DNA of 64,000 nt from positions 23,291-87,290 of the forward strand of contig DENB01000064.1 in the NCBI GenBank assembly GCA_002359495.1, written 5' to 3'. Positions within the stretch are counted from its first letter, which is position 1. Every line of letters starts with the position of its first letter. Both the position numbers and the translations under genes were made by a program. The notes under the pieces were generated by a model. The model saw only the letters and a program-made list of their open reading frames with translations. It had not been told where the DNA came from and did no database searches. The stretch comes from Enterobacteriaceae bacterium UBA2655. Its GTDB lineage: Bacteria > Pseudomonadota > Gammaproteobacteria > Enterobacterales > Enterobacteriaceae. Shown piece by piece: positions 23,399-32,772 of the stretch.

Positions 23399-24571
23399 AT
23401 GAAATTGCCGATTTATCTGGATTATGCTGCTACGACGCCAGCCGACCCACGCGTGGCGCAGAAGATGATGCAGTATCTCACTCTGGATGGCACCTTCGGT
23501 AACCCCGCTTCCCGTTCCCACCGCTTTGGCTGGCAGTCTGAAGAGGCGGTGGACGTTGCGCGCAATCAGGTGGCCGAACTGGTCGGCGCCGATCCGCGTG
23601 AAATTGTATTTACCTCCGGCGCGACGGAATCCGACAACCTGGCAATCAAAGGCGCCGCCCGCTTTCATCAGCAGAAGGGCAGGCACATCGTCACCAGCCA
23701 GACCGAACATAAAGCGGTTCTCGACAGCTGTCTTCAGCTGGAGCGGGAGGGTTTTGAAGTCACTTATCTTGCGCCGCAGCCCGACGGCATCATCAATCTG
23801 CAGGTGCTGGAAGCGGCGCTGCGTGACGACACCGTGCTGGTGTCCATCATGCATGTGAACAACGAGATCGGCGTGGTGCAGGATATCGCCGCCATCGGCG
23901 AACTTTGCCATGCCCGCGATATTCTGTTTCACGTCGACGCCACGCAAAGCGTGGGCAAGCTGCCCATCGACCTCGGCCAACTGCCGGTGGATCTGATGTC
24001 CTTCTCCGCGCATAAGCTTTACGGCCCGAAAGGCATCGGCGCGCTTTACGTGCGACGCAAGCCGCGTATTCAGCTGGAAGCGCAGATCCACGGCGGCGGC
24101 CATGAGCGCGGCATGCGTTCCGGCACGCTGCCGGTGCACCAGATCGTCGGCATGGGCGAAGCCTACCGCATCGCGAAGGCGGAGCGGGAAGAGGAGATGG
24201 CGCGCCTGCGTACGCTGCGCGATCGCCTGTGGCAGGGCATCAGCGAGCTGGACGACGTATACCTTAACGGCAATCTGGCGCAGGGCGCGCCCAACATTCT
24301 CAACGTCAGCTTTGATCACGTCGAAGGCGAATCATTGATCATGGCGTTGAAAGATCTGGCGCTCTCTTCCGGCTCCGCCTGCACCTCCGCCAGCCTGGAG
24401 CCATCCTATGTGTTGCGCGCGCTGGGCATCAGCGAAGAGTTGGCACACAGCTCGCTGCGTTTCTCCCTCGGCCGTTTTACCACGCAAGAGGAGATCGATT
24501 ACGCCGTCGCGCTGGTGCAGAAGTCGGTAAAACGCCTGCGCGAGCTGATGCCGGCGAGCGCGCGCCGTTAA
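23399..24571 (+). CDS. iscS: Cysteine desulfurase IscS with shortened C-terminus
   Basis: 390 residues (E. coli 404). The PLP enzyme removes sulfur from cysteine to give a persulfide on Cys328 ([11 protein letters not shown]), which is present. The PLP lysine is in [12 protein letters not shown] (about K206). Similarity holds to about residue 382 (KRLRELM), then the protein ends PASARR. It lacks the final 14 or so residues, among them the tail implicated in binding IscU in E. coli. No iscU, iscA, hscB, hscA, fdx or iscX follows; a terminator comes next and then pepB. The persulfide could still feed tRNA thiolation (TusA, ThiI) and cofactor synthesis. Confidence 0.95.
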   Translation: MKLPIYLDYAATTPADPRVAQKMMQYLTLDGTFGNPASRSHRFGWQSEEAVDVARNQVAELVGADPREIVFTSGATESDNLAIKGAARFHQQKGRHIVTSQTEHKAVLDSCLQLEREGFEVTYLAPQPDGIINLQVLEAALRDDTVLVSIMHVNNEIGVVQDIAAIGELCHARDILFHVDATQSVGKLPIDLGQLPVDLMSFSAHKLYGPKGIGALYVRRKPRIQLEAQIHGGGHERGMRSGTLPVHQIVGMGEAYRIAKAEREEEMARLRTLRDRLWQGISELDDVYLNGNLAQGAPNILNVSFDHVEGESLIMALKDLALSSGSACTSASLEPSYVLRALGISEELAHSSLRFSLGRFTTQEEIDYAVALVQKSVKRLRELMPASARR

Positions 24572-24604
24572 GGTGAGCTGACGCGCCGTCTGCTTTTTTC
24601 TCCA

Positions 24605-24634
24605 CGGGCCGGAATGCGATTCCGGCCCTTTTTG
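24605..24634 (+). terminator. Terminator closing the iscRS operon
   Basis: GGGCCGGAAT-GCG-ATTCCGGCCC followed by TTTTTGC. It sits 34 bases after the iscS stop, where iscU should begin. It shows that the operon ends here by design and that no window-internal continuation exists. Confidence 0.92.
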
Positions 24635-24744
24635 CTTCTGATAAATCACCCTGACCCGATAAAGATCGGAAAGCAGATAAAATTCCCGACGCAATTCTGT
24701 TAGTTTGGCTGAATAAATACGAATAACGCATACGGAGCCACGCG

Positions 24745-26031
24745 ATGACAACACAACCGATGAATATTACGCTCAGCACTCAGGCCGCCGATGCGCGCTG
24801 GGGCGAAAACGCGAGCCTCACCAGCAACGATGCCGGTTTGACCATCCACCTGACCGGCAGCGAGCCGCTCGTTACTCTGCAGCGGGCGGCGCGTAAAATC
24901 GACGGGCAGGGCATTCGCCATGTCGCTCTGAGCGGCGAAGGCTGGGATCTGGAGAAAAGCTGGGCTTTCTGGCAGGGCTACCGCGGGCCGAAAGGCAAGC
25001 GTCAGGTGAGCTGGGCGCCGCTCGGCGACAACGATCAGGCCGAGCTGAATCGCCGTCTGAAAATCATCGACTGGGTGCGCAACACCATTAACCTGCCGGC
25101 CGAAGAGCTGGGGCCGGAGCAGCTGGCGCACAGCGCGGTAGATCTGATCAGCGACGTAGGCGGCAATGCGGTGAGCTACCGCATCACCAAAGGCGAAGAT
25201 CTGCGCGAGCAGGGCTACATGGGTCTGCATACCGTGGGGCGCGGTTCGACGCGCGCGCCGGTGCTGCTGGCGTTGGATTTCAATCCTTCCGGCGATGAAA
25301 ACGCGCCGGTCTACGCCTGTCTGGTCGGCAAAGGCATTACGTTCGATACCGGCGGCTACAGCCTGAAGCAGAGCAGCTTTATGGACTCAATGAAGTCCGA
25401 TATGGGCGGCGCCGCCACTGTCACCGGCGCGCTGGCGCTGGCGATCGCCCGCGGCCTGCAGAAACGCGTCAAGCTCTATCTCTGCTGCGCAGATAACATG
25501 GTCAGCGGCAACGCCTTTAAGCTGGGCGACATTATTCGCTACCGCAACGGCAAAAGCGTCGAGGTGATGAACACCGACGCCGAAGGGCGCCTGGTGCTGG
25601 CGGACGGCCTGATCGACGCCAGCGCGCAGCAGCCCGAACTGTTGATCGACGCCGCCACCCTGACCGGCGCCGCGAAAACCGCGCTGGGCAACGACTATCA
25701 CGCGCTTTTCACCTTTGACGACGTGCTGGCGCAGTCACTGATGGGCAGCGCGGCCAGCGAAAACGAACCCTTCTGGCGTCTGCCGCTGGCGGAGTTTCAT
25801 CGCAGCCATCTGCCCTCTAACTTTGCCGACCTCAACAACATCGCCAGCCCGGCGCATTCGGCAGGCGCCAGTAGCGCGGCGGCCTTCCTGTCGCACTTCG
25901 TGGAGAAGTACCACCATGGCTGGCTGCATATCGACTGCTCCGCCACCTACCGCAAAGGCGCGGTGGATCAGTGGGCGGCGGGCGCAACCGGACTGGGCGT
26001 GCGCACCCTGGCGAATATGCTGCTTAAATAA
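24745..26031 (+). CDS. pepB: Peptidase B (M17 family aminopeptidase)
   Basis: 428 residues, normal for PepB. It is a cytoplasmic zinc/manganese aminopeptidase with the M17 signature [14 protein letters not shown] near residue 275 and metal residues in [14 protein letters not shown] and [13 protein letters not shown]. It is preceded by GGAG with good spacing. In E. coli pepB sits at the distal end of the isc cluster, after iscX. Here it follows iscS and a terminator, and it must have its own promoter within 24635-24744. Confidence 0.97.
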   Translation: MTTQPMNITLSTQAADARWGENASLTSNDAGLTIHLTGSEPLVTLQRAARKIDGQGIRHVALSGEGWDLEKSWAFWQGYRGPKGKRQVSWAPLGDNDQAELNRRLKIIDWVRNTINLPAEELGPEQLAHSAVDLISDVGGNAVSYRITKGEDLREQGYMGLHTVGRGSTRAPVLLALDFNPSGDENAPVYACLVGKGITFDTGGYSLKQSSFMDSMKSDMGGAATVTGALALAIARGLQKRVKLYLCCADNMVSGNAFKLGDIIRYRNGKSVEVMNTDAEGRLVLADGLIDASAQQPELLIDAATLTGAAKTALGNDYHALFTFDDVLAQSLMGSAASENEPFWRLPLAEFHRSHLPSNFADLNNIASPAHSAGASSAAAFLSHFVEKYHHGWLHIDCSATYRKGAVDQWAAGATGLGVRTLANMLLK

Positions 26032-26089
26032 TTCTCGCTTACAACGGCAGGCGCTGCGGCGCCTGCCCTGGTTTGGATGTAAAAAGAAT

Positions 26090-26854
26090 ATGAACCGTCT
26101 TGAAGAGCTGCTCAAGCTGGCGGCGACCGAACCGGCCCACCGCCCGGAATTTTTTCAGCTGCTGTTGTCGTCCGACGCCTGGATCCCTGGCGAAAGCACG
26201 GCCGAGGTACTGGTCGCCAGCACCCCGGTCGATCTGCAGCACTGGGAAAAAGAGGATGGCGGCAGCGTCATTCCTTTCTTCAGTTCCGAACAGGCGATGG
26301 CGGAAGCCGCTGGTGACGAACAGCCTTATGTCAGAATGCCGGTGCGCGCGCTGTTTGAAATGACGCTGGGAGAAACGCTGTTTCTCAACCCCAAATTGCT
26401 GACCGGAAAAGAATTTTCCGCTACGGAGATCGCGCACCTGCTGGGCGAGGCGGGAAGCGCGTTAAGCGAACAGACGGTGCTGGAAGGCGGCCAGTCGCTG
26501 CTGCTTTCTGAGGTAGCTGAACCGCCCGCGCAGATGATCGACTCGCTGACGCAGCTGTTCAGTAAATACAAGCAGGTGCGGCGCGCCTTTGTCGCCAGCA
26601 TCAGAGAAAACGCGGATGAGCAGCCGAATCTGTTGATTGGCATCGAGGCGGAAAGCGATATCGAGGCGATCATTCAGGCGGCGGGCAGCGTCGCGACCGA
26701 TACCTTACCCGACGACGCCCCGATCGATATTTGTGAAATCGTGGCCGATGAACCCGGCATCAGCCACTTTTTTACCGCGCACATAACGCCGTTTTACGAG
26801 CGTCGCTGGGGCAGTTTCCTGCGCGACTTCAAAGGCGGGCAGCGCATTATCTGA
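26090..26854 (+). CDS. sseB: Enhanced serine sensitivity protein SseB
   Basis: 254 residues (E. coli SseB 258) from the ATG at 26090, the only start that gives the E. coli-like N-terminus. Conserved blocks include DLQHWEKEDGGSVIPFF, LFEMTLGETLFLN, LSEVAEPPAQMIDSL and YERRWGSFLRDFK. The gene's overexpression raises serine sensitivity in E. coli; the biochemical role is unknown. The ribosome site is weak (AAGAAT). A GC hairpin (26046-26067) without a T-run separates it from pepB. Confidence 0.94.
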   Translation: MNRLEELLKLAATEPAHRPEFFQLLLSSDAWIPGESTAEVLVASTPVDLQHWEKEDGGSVIPFFSSEQAMAEAAGDEQPYVRMPVRALFEMTLGETLFLNPKLLTGKEFSATEIAHLLGEAGSALSEQTVLEGGQSLLLSEVAEPPAQMIDSLTQLFSKYKQVRRAFVASIRENADEQPNLLIGIEAESDIEAIIQAAGSVATDTLPDDAPIDICEIVADEPGISHFFTAHITPFYERRWGSFLRDFKGGQRII

Positions 26855-26860
26855 TCTCAG

Positions 26861-26884
26861 GGCGCGGCTTGGGGCCGCGCCTTT
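26861..26884. terminator. Terminator between sseB and sseA
   Basis: GGCGCGGC-TTGG-GGCCGCGCC followed by TTTT on the plus strand. The genes are convergent, and it may serve both. Confidence 0.78.
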
Positions 26885-26888
26885 TCCG

Positions 26889-27731
26889 CTACTTCTCAAT
26901 CGGCAGGTCGTCGCGGCTGCCCCATTCGCCCCAGGAGCCGTCATACAGCGCTACGTTGCGCGCGCCCAGCGCCGTCAGCGCCAGAATTACCACCACCGCC
27001 GTCACGCCCGAACCGCAGCTTGCCACTACCGGCTCATCCAGCTTTACACCCGCTTTTGCAAAAGCCGCCCGCAGTTCCGCTTCCGGCTTCAGCGCACCGT
27101 TCGCGACCAGATCGTTCCAGGGCAGATTCCGGCTGCCCGGAATGTGGCCGCGATGCAGGCCGGGACGCGGCTCGTCGATTTCCGCGTTGAAGCGGTTCGC
27201 CGCCCGCGCATCGACAATCTGCGCGCCGCCTTCGTGGCTGATCAACAGCACGTCGGTCAGACGTTTGACCTGGCTGCCGTCGTAGCTGGCTTCAAACTCC
27301 GCTTCCGGCAGCGCGACCGGACCAGCCGCCAGCGGCAGACCCGCCGCTTTCCACGCCTGCAGCCCGCCCGCGAGGATAGAAACCTGGCCGATACCGAACG
27401 CGCGCAGCATCCACCAGGCGCGGGGCGCGGAGAACAGGTTACCCTCGTCGTAAACGACGAGATGCTTATCGCCGCTGACGCCCAGTTCGCGCATAGCGAC
27501 GGCGAAGGTTTCCGCGCGCGGCATCATATGGGGGTAAGGGCTAGTGTGATCGGAAAGGGCTTCGATATTAAAGAAAGGCGCGTCGGGCAAATGCCCCGCC
27601 AGATACTCCGCGTCGATATCGCGCACGGCTTCCTGGCCGGGCGGCAACATACGGGCGTCCAGCACCTGCACGCTCTCCTCGGTGTAATGTTCATTCAACC
27701 AATCAGCGGACACAAATAGGGGCGTTGTCAT
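26889..27731 (-). CDS. sseA: 3-mercaptopyruvate sulfurtransferase SseA
   Basis: 280 residues (E. coli 281), with two rhodanese domains. The second carries the catalytic loop CGSGVTA (about C238), the form specific for mercaptopyruvate rather than thiosulfate. It transfers sulfur from 3-mercaptopyruvate to cyanide or thiols in the cytoplasm and can contribute persulfide sulfur. AGAGG precedes the ATG. It sits next to sseB, as in E. coli, and is divergent from yfhM. As a second sulfur-mobilising enzyme it is notable beside the shortened isc operon. Confidence 0.96.
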   Translation of the reverse strand: MTTPLFVSADWLNEHYTEESVQVLDARMLPPGQEAVRDIDAEYLAGHLPDAPFFNIEALSDHTSPYPHMMPRAETFAVAMRELGVSGDKHLVVYDEGNLFSAPRAWWMLRAFGIGQVSILAGGLQAWKAAGLPLAAGPVALPEAEFEASYDGSQVKRLTDVLLISHEGGAQIVDARAANRFNAEIDEPRPGLHRGHIPGSRNLPWNDLVANGALKPEAELRAAFAKAGVKLDEPVVASCGSGVTAVVVILALTALGARNVALYDGSWGEWGSRDDLPIEK

Positions 27732-27876
27732 AGTAACCTCTTTTCATCGCGGGAAAGGATCAGTTTCCGGAAATGTGAAGGCTATCTCAAGGGCAGGCGT
27801 TGATTAAGATGATGCTTTGGTGTAAAAATCGCGCGGCGAAACCATCATATTTCCGGTACGGGTAAAAGGATTTACC

Positions 27877-30800
27877 ATGACAAAACGTATTAACCGGCTG
27901 CTGCCCAGCATGCTGTTAGGCTGCGCACTGTTTGGCGGTGCGAATACTGAACTGCGGGCGACAGAAACGCCTGCGGCGCAACAAACCGCGAATCCCCTCT
28001 CCGTTATCGATTTTTCCGAACTCCAGTTGGATGGCGCGGCCGCGCTGGTGCTGACCTTCAACATGCCGCTGGATGAGAAGCAGGACTTTGCCGCGCGGGT
28101 GAAACTGACTGACGACAAGAGCGGCAAAGTCGACGGCGGCTGGGAACTGACGCCAAACGGCAAGTCGCTGCGCTTCCGACATCCGGAGCCTTCGCGCAAA
28201 CTGAGCGTGAATGTGGGTTCGGGTCTGCGCGCCGCCAACGGTTCAGCCTTATCCACGCCCTTCAGCCAGACCTTAACCACGCGCGACATTCAGCCCATGA
28301 TAGGGTTTGCCAGCCGGGGTTCGCTGCTGCCTGTGCGCCTGACCCAGGGATTGCCGGTGCTGGCGCTCAACGTGGCGCAGGTAGAAGTCGATTTTTTTCG
28401 CGTCAAAAATAGCGGAATGACCGACTTTCTCGCCGGGTGGAGCTATGGCAGTCAATTTTCCGGATGGGAATCAAAGGCGCTGCTGAAAAACGCCGATCTG
28501 GTCTATACCGGCCGTTTCGACCTTAACCCGGCACCGAATACGCGTGAAAAATTACAGTTGCCGCTGGGCGGTATCGGGGCGCTGACGCAACCCGGCGTCT
28601 ATCTGGCCGTCATGAGGCAGGCTGGAAACTATTACCATTATACGTTGCCCGCCACGCTGTTTACGCTGAGCGATATCGGCCTGTCGCTGCACCGTTTCCC
28701 TGACAGATTCGAAATTTTTACGCAAAGCCTGGCCAGCGGAGCGCCGTTATCCGACGTCAATGTTGCTCTGCTGGATGAAAAGGGACGACCGCTGGCAAGC
28801 AGCGAAAGCGACCGCAGCGGCCATCTGTGGTTGCCGGCGCAGGCGAAGGGCAAACTGCTGCTCGCCACGCAAAACGGCCAGACGTCGCTCATCGACCTCA
28901 ACCGTCCGGCGTTTGATCTTGCTGAGTTTTCTATCGCTGGACCGCAAAGCTACGACAAGCAGTTATTTATCTTCGGCCCGCGCGATCTCTATCGTCCCGG
29001 CGAAACGGTGATGATCAATGCGTTGCTGCGCGATGCCGACGGTAAACCGCTGCCTGCGCAGCCGGTAAAAGCCGAAGTGGTGCAGCCGAACGGTGAAGTG
29101 ATGCGAACCTTCGCCTGGCTGCCGGAGAACGGCCTGTATCAGCAACGTTTTCCTCTTCCGACGTCGGCAGAGACCGGCGAATGGACGTTACGCCTCAATA
29201 GCGGCGATAACCTGCCGCGTAGCTGGAAATTCCACGTCGAAGATTTTTTGCCCGAGCGTATGGCGCTGGCGTTGCAAAACAGCGACACGCCGTTGACGCC
29301 AGACGCCAGCGTCACTTTTGATTTGGAGGGGCGCTATCTCTACGGCGCGCCCGCGGCAGGAAACGTGCTGCAGGGCCAACTGTTTTTACGTCCGGCGCGT
29401 GAAGCGGTCAGCGCATTGCCCGGTTATCAGTTCGGCGACGTTATGGAAAACGATCTCAGGCGCAGGCTGGATGATGTCGACGGTTCGCTGGATGAGAACG
29501 GCAAAATGCAGCTCACTGTCGAAAGCGCATGGACCGGGACGCATTCGCCGCTGGATCTGATTCTGCAGGCCAGCCTGCTGGAAACCGGCGGGCGTCCGGT
29601 GACGCGTCGCGCTACGCAAGCCATCTGGCCTGCTTCCGCACTGCCCGGCATCCATCCGCTGTTCGGCACGAAATCAATATACGACTACCGTACCGATCGC
29701 TACAGCGATGAGCCAACGGTGCCGGAAAACAGCGTCGCCGAATTTGATGTTGTCTATGCCAACAGCAAAGGTGAAAAGCTCGCCGCGCAGGCGCTGGAGG
29801 TGCGGCTGATCCGCGAGCGTCGTGACTATTACTGGAGTTATGCCGACAGCGAAGGCTGGCAGATGCGTCATGACGAAAAGGATTTACAGGAAGACGCGCA
29901 GCGCATCGCTATACCCGCAGGCGGCAGCGCGAAAGTCAGCTTCCCGGTAGAGTGGGGTTCCTATCGTATCGAGGTGCAGGCAGGCGAGACGATCGTCAGC
30001 AGCATACGTTTCCGCGCCGGTTATGAGTGGGAAGATAATACCAACGGCACCGGCGCGCTGCGCCCGGATCAGGTGAAGCTCAAACTGGACAAAGTCGCCT
30101 ATCAACCTGGCGACACTGCGCACATCTGGGTGGAATCGCTGGCGGCGGGCAAAGGCTATCTGATGGTGGAGTCCGGCAACGGCACGCTGTGGTGGCGGCC
30201 GCTAACCTTGCCCGCGGGCGGTGCGACCCTGGATGTGCCGATCGGCAAAAACTGGCTGCGTCACGATCTTTACCTGAGCGCCATCGTGGTGCGCGACGGC
30301 GATAAGGCCAACGGAACCACGCCTAAGCGCGCCGTCGGTCTGCTGCATTTGCCAATGGCCAGCGAGGCGCGACGTCTCGATATCACGCTCGACGCGCCGG
30401 TTAAAATCCGTCCTGAACAGACGTTGAAAGTGAAAGTCAAAGCCAGCCGCGTCGGCGCTGAACTGCCGAAGCAGATTCAGGTATTGCTGTCGGCGGTGGA
30501 TAGCGGCGTGCTCAGTATTACCGGTTACAAAACGCCCGATCCCTGGGAGGCGTTTTTTGGCCGCAAACGCTATAGCGCCGATCAATATGATGTGTTCGGT
30601 CAGCTGATCGAGGGCGGCGGCAAGCTGGCAACGTTGCGTTTTGGCGGTGACGGCGACGACGAGGAAGAGATGTCGCGCGGCGGTAAAAAGCCGGAAACGG
30701 AAGTGCGCATTGTCGCTCAGCAGTTGCAGCCGGTCAGGCTGGACGAAAACGGCGAAGGCTTGCTGGAGCTGCCGATTCCGGTCTTCAACGGCGAGTTGCG

Positions 30801-32769
30801 TCTGATGGCGCAGGCGTGGAGCGACGATAGCTTTGGCGCAGCGGAACGCAACGTAGTGGTCGCTGCGCCTATAATCGCCGAACTGGCGACCCCGCGCTTT
30901 CTGGCCGGCGGCGATCGGGCTTCGCTGGCGCTGGATCTCACCAATCTGACCGAAGGGCCGCAAACGCTTGACGTGGCGCTGAAAGCCCACGGGATGATTA
31001 CCTTATCTGGCGCTACGTCGCATCGTGTTCAGCTGGCGAAAGGCGCGCGCAGCACGTTATCTGTTCCGGTGACGGCGCAAGGCAGTTTCGGCGACGGCGA
31101 GGTGCAGGTGTCGATTTCCGGGCTGAATCTGCCGGGCGAAAGGCTGCCGGTCAGTGAACGCTCATGGAAGATAGGCGTGCGCCCGGCCTGGCCGGCGGAG
31201 ACGCTGAGCTTTAATAGCATGATGCAAACCGGACAAAGCTGGCAGGTAATGGCGAGCGCTTTTAATGAGCTGCAGCCTGACACGCTAAGCGGCAAACTGT
31301 CGCTCAGCAATCGCCCGCCGCTGAATATTGCCAGCTACATCAGTTCGCTTTACGCCTGGCCCTATGGCTGTCTGGAACAAACCGCCAGCGGCATCTGGCC
31401 GTCAATTTTTACCAACCACGCGCAACTCGCCGCGATGGGTATCAAAACCAGCAGCGACGAGGCGCGCCGTGCGGCAGTAGAAACCGGCGTCGTACGCCTG
31501 GCCGGCATGCAGCGCGGCAACGGCGGTTTCGGCTTATGGAGCAAGGAGAGCCCGGAAGAGTTCTGGTTAACCGCCTATGTCACTAACTTCCTGCTGCGCG
31601 CCAGCGAAGCGGGCTATAGCGTGCCGGAAGGTGTTATTTCTCGTGCAGATAAACGACTGGTGCACTATTTGCAGGATCCCGCGCAGATTAAAACCGGCTG
31701 GAGCCGCGATGAAAATGCGCTGCGCTTCAGCGTACAGGCTTACGCCGCACTGGTGCTTGCTCGCCAACAGCAGGCGCCGCTCGGCGCGTTGCGCGCGCTC
31801 TATGAAAAGCGCGGCGAAGCGAAATCTGGCCTGGCGCTGGTGCAGTTGGGCGTGGCGCTGAAGCTGATGGGCGACGCACAGCGCGCGCAGCTATTACTCG
31901 CCGAGGGTGCCGGTCTGGCGCGGCAGGATACAGCAAGGTTGGGCGATTACGGCAGTACATTGCGCGACAGCGCGCTTATCCTGGCGCTGCTGACGGAAAA
32001 CCGGCTTCTGAACGATATGCAGGGTCCGCTGCTGGTGGATCTGGCGAAAGCGGCGCACGGTCGGCGCTGGCTCTCCACTCAGGAGAACAATGCGTTGTTT
32101 CTCGCGGCGCGCGCATTGCAGCAGAGCAAAGGCGAGGCCTGGCAGGCAACGCTGGAAGGCAGGGCCGATAGGTTGAGCGGCAGGCAGCCGCTTAATCTGG
32201 GACTGGATGAAAGCCAGTTGCAGCGCGGGGTCTCGGTCAAAAGCGGCAACGCTTCGCCGCTGTACGTTTCGCTCGATGTTACGGGCTATCCGCAGGCGTC
32301 GCCGAAACCCATGAGCAATGTCCTCAATATTAAACGGGAATATTTCAGGCTTGATGGCACCCCGGCGGATCTCAAGAACCTACGAAGCGGCGAGTTGCTG
32401 GTGGTGCGTTTGCAGGTATCCGCCAACAAATCCGTCAGCGATGCGCTGGTGGTTGACCTGCTGCCTGCGGGGCTTGAACTGGAAAACCAAAATCTCAGCG
32501 ACAGCAGCGCCAGCCTGGGCAACAGTGCGGATGCGCTGAAAGAGAGCTTGATGGATATGCAGCAGGTTGATATCAGGCACATTGAGTTCCGCGACGATCG
32601 TTTCGTGGCCGCGCTAGCGCTTGACAGCTACAGACCCGCCACGCTGCTTTATCTGGCGCGTGCCGTAACGCCCGGCAGTTACCGTATGCCGCCACCGCAG
32701 GTGGAGTCTATGTATGTACCGGCATGGCGCGCCATTGGCAGCACGCCGGAAAAACTGACTGTGCGTTAA
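27877..32769 (+). CDS. yfhM: Bacterial alpha-2-macroglobulin YfhM
   Basis: 1630 residues (E. coli 1653). This periplasmic protease-trapping protein is thought to guard the cell envelope together with PBP1C, encoded next. Macroglobulin-like domains fill the N-terminal two thirds. The bait region is probably near 930-945. The thioester CLEQ (C1165 to Q1168) lies in YGCLEQTASG, and the terpenoid-cyclase-like thioester domain and C-terminal FRDDRFVAAL/VESMYVP segments are present. E. coli YfhM is an inner-membrane lipoprotein; here the signal is short, with LLGC at Cys16, a less typical lipobox. It ends 3 bases before pbpC. Confidence 0.95.
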   Translation: MTKRINRLLPSMLLGCALFGGANTELRATETPAAQQTANPLSVIDFSELQLDGAAALVLTFNMPLDEKQDFAARVKLTDDKSGKVDGGWELTPNGKSLRFRHPEPSRKLSVNVGSGLRAANGSALSTPFSQTLTTRDIQPMIGFASRGSLLPVRLTQGLPVLALNVAQVEVDFFRVKNSGMTDFLAGWSYGSQFSGWESKALLKNADLVYTGRFDLNPAPNTREKLQLPLGGIGALTQPGVYLAVMRQAGNYYHYTLPATLFTLSDIGLSLHRFPDRFEIFTQSLASGAPLSDVNVALLDEKGRPLASSESDRSGHLWLPAQAKGKLLLATQNGQTSLIDLNRPAFDLAEFSIAGPQSYDKQLFIFGPRDLYRPGETVMINALLRDADGKPLPAQPVKAEVVQPNGEVMRTFAWLPENGLYQQRFPLPTSAETGEWTLRLNSGDNLPRSWKFHVEDFLPERMALALQNSDTPLTPDASVTFDLEGRYLYGAPAAGNVLQGQLFLRPAREAVSALPGYQFGDVMENDLRRRLDDVDGSLDENGKMQLTVESAWTGTHSPLDLILQASLLETGGRPVTRRATQAIWPASALPGIHPLFGTKSIYDYRTDRYSDEPTVPENSVAEFDVVYANSKGEKLAAQALEVRLIRERRDYYWSYADSEGWQMRHDEKDLQEDAQRIAIPAGGSAKVSFPVEWGSYRIEVQAGETIVSSIRFRAGYEWEDNTNGTGALRPDQVKLKLDKVAYQPGDTAHIWVESLAAGKGYLMVESGNGTLWWRPLTLPAGGATLDVPIGKNWLRHDLYLSAIVVRDGDKANGTTPKRAVGLLHLPMASEARRLDITLDAPVKIRPEQTLKVKVKASRVGAELPKQIQVLLSAVDSGVLSITGYKTPDPWEAFFGRKRYSADQYDVFGQLIEGGGKLATLRFGGDGDDEEEMSRGGKKPETEVRIVAQQLQPVRLDENGEGLLELPIPVFNGELRLMAQAWSDDSFGAAERNVVVAAPIIAELATPRFLAGGDRASLALDLTNLTEGPQTLDVALKAHGMITLSGATSHRVQLAKGARSTLSVPVTAQGSFGDGEVQVSISGLNLPGERLPVSERSWKIGVRPAWPAETLSFNSMMQTGQSWQVMASAFNELQPDTLSGKLSLSNRPPLNIASYISSLYAWPYGCLEQTASGIWPSIFTNHAQLAAMGIKTSSDEARRAAVETGVVRLAGMQRGNGGFGLWSKESPEEFWLTAYVTNFLLRASEAGYSVPEGVISRADKRLVHYLQDPAQIKTGWSRDENALRFSVQAYAALVLARQQQAPLGALRALYEKRGEAKSGLALVQLGVALKLMGDAQRAQLLLAEGAGLARQDTARLGDYGSTLRDSALILALLTENRLLNDMQGPLLVDLAKAAHGRRWLSTQENNALFLAARALQQSKGEAWQATLEGRADRLSGRQPLNLGLDESQLQRGVSVKSGNASPLYVSLDVTGYPQASPKPMSNVLNIKREYFRLDGTPADLKNLRSGELLVVRLQVSANKSVSDALVVDLLPAGLELENQNLSDSSASLGNSADALKESLMDMQQVDIRHIEFRDDRFVAALALDSYRPATLLYLARAVTPGSYRMPPPQVESMYVPAWRAIGSTPEKLTVR

Positions 32770-32772
32770 GCC

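Noticed and set aside
24572..24744. Remnants of iscU or iscX in the iscS-pepB gap
   Set aside because: Translation in the relevant frames gives no GLKW, HCSVLAEDA-like or other recognisable piece; the interval is a terminator and a promoter region.
26046..26067. Terminator between pepB and sseB
   Set aside because: GGCAGGCGC/GCGCCTGCC pairs well, but CTGGTTTGG rather than a T-run follows, so termination is not supported.
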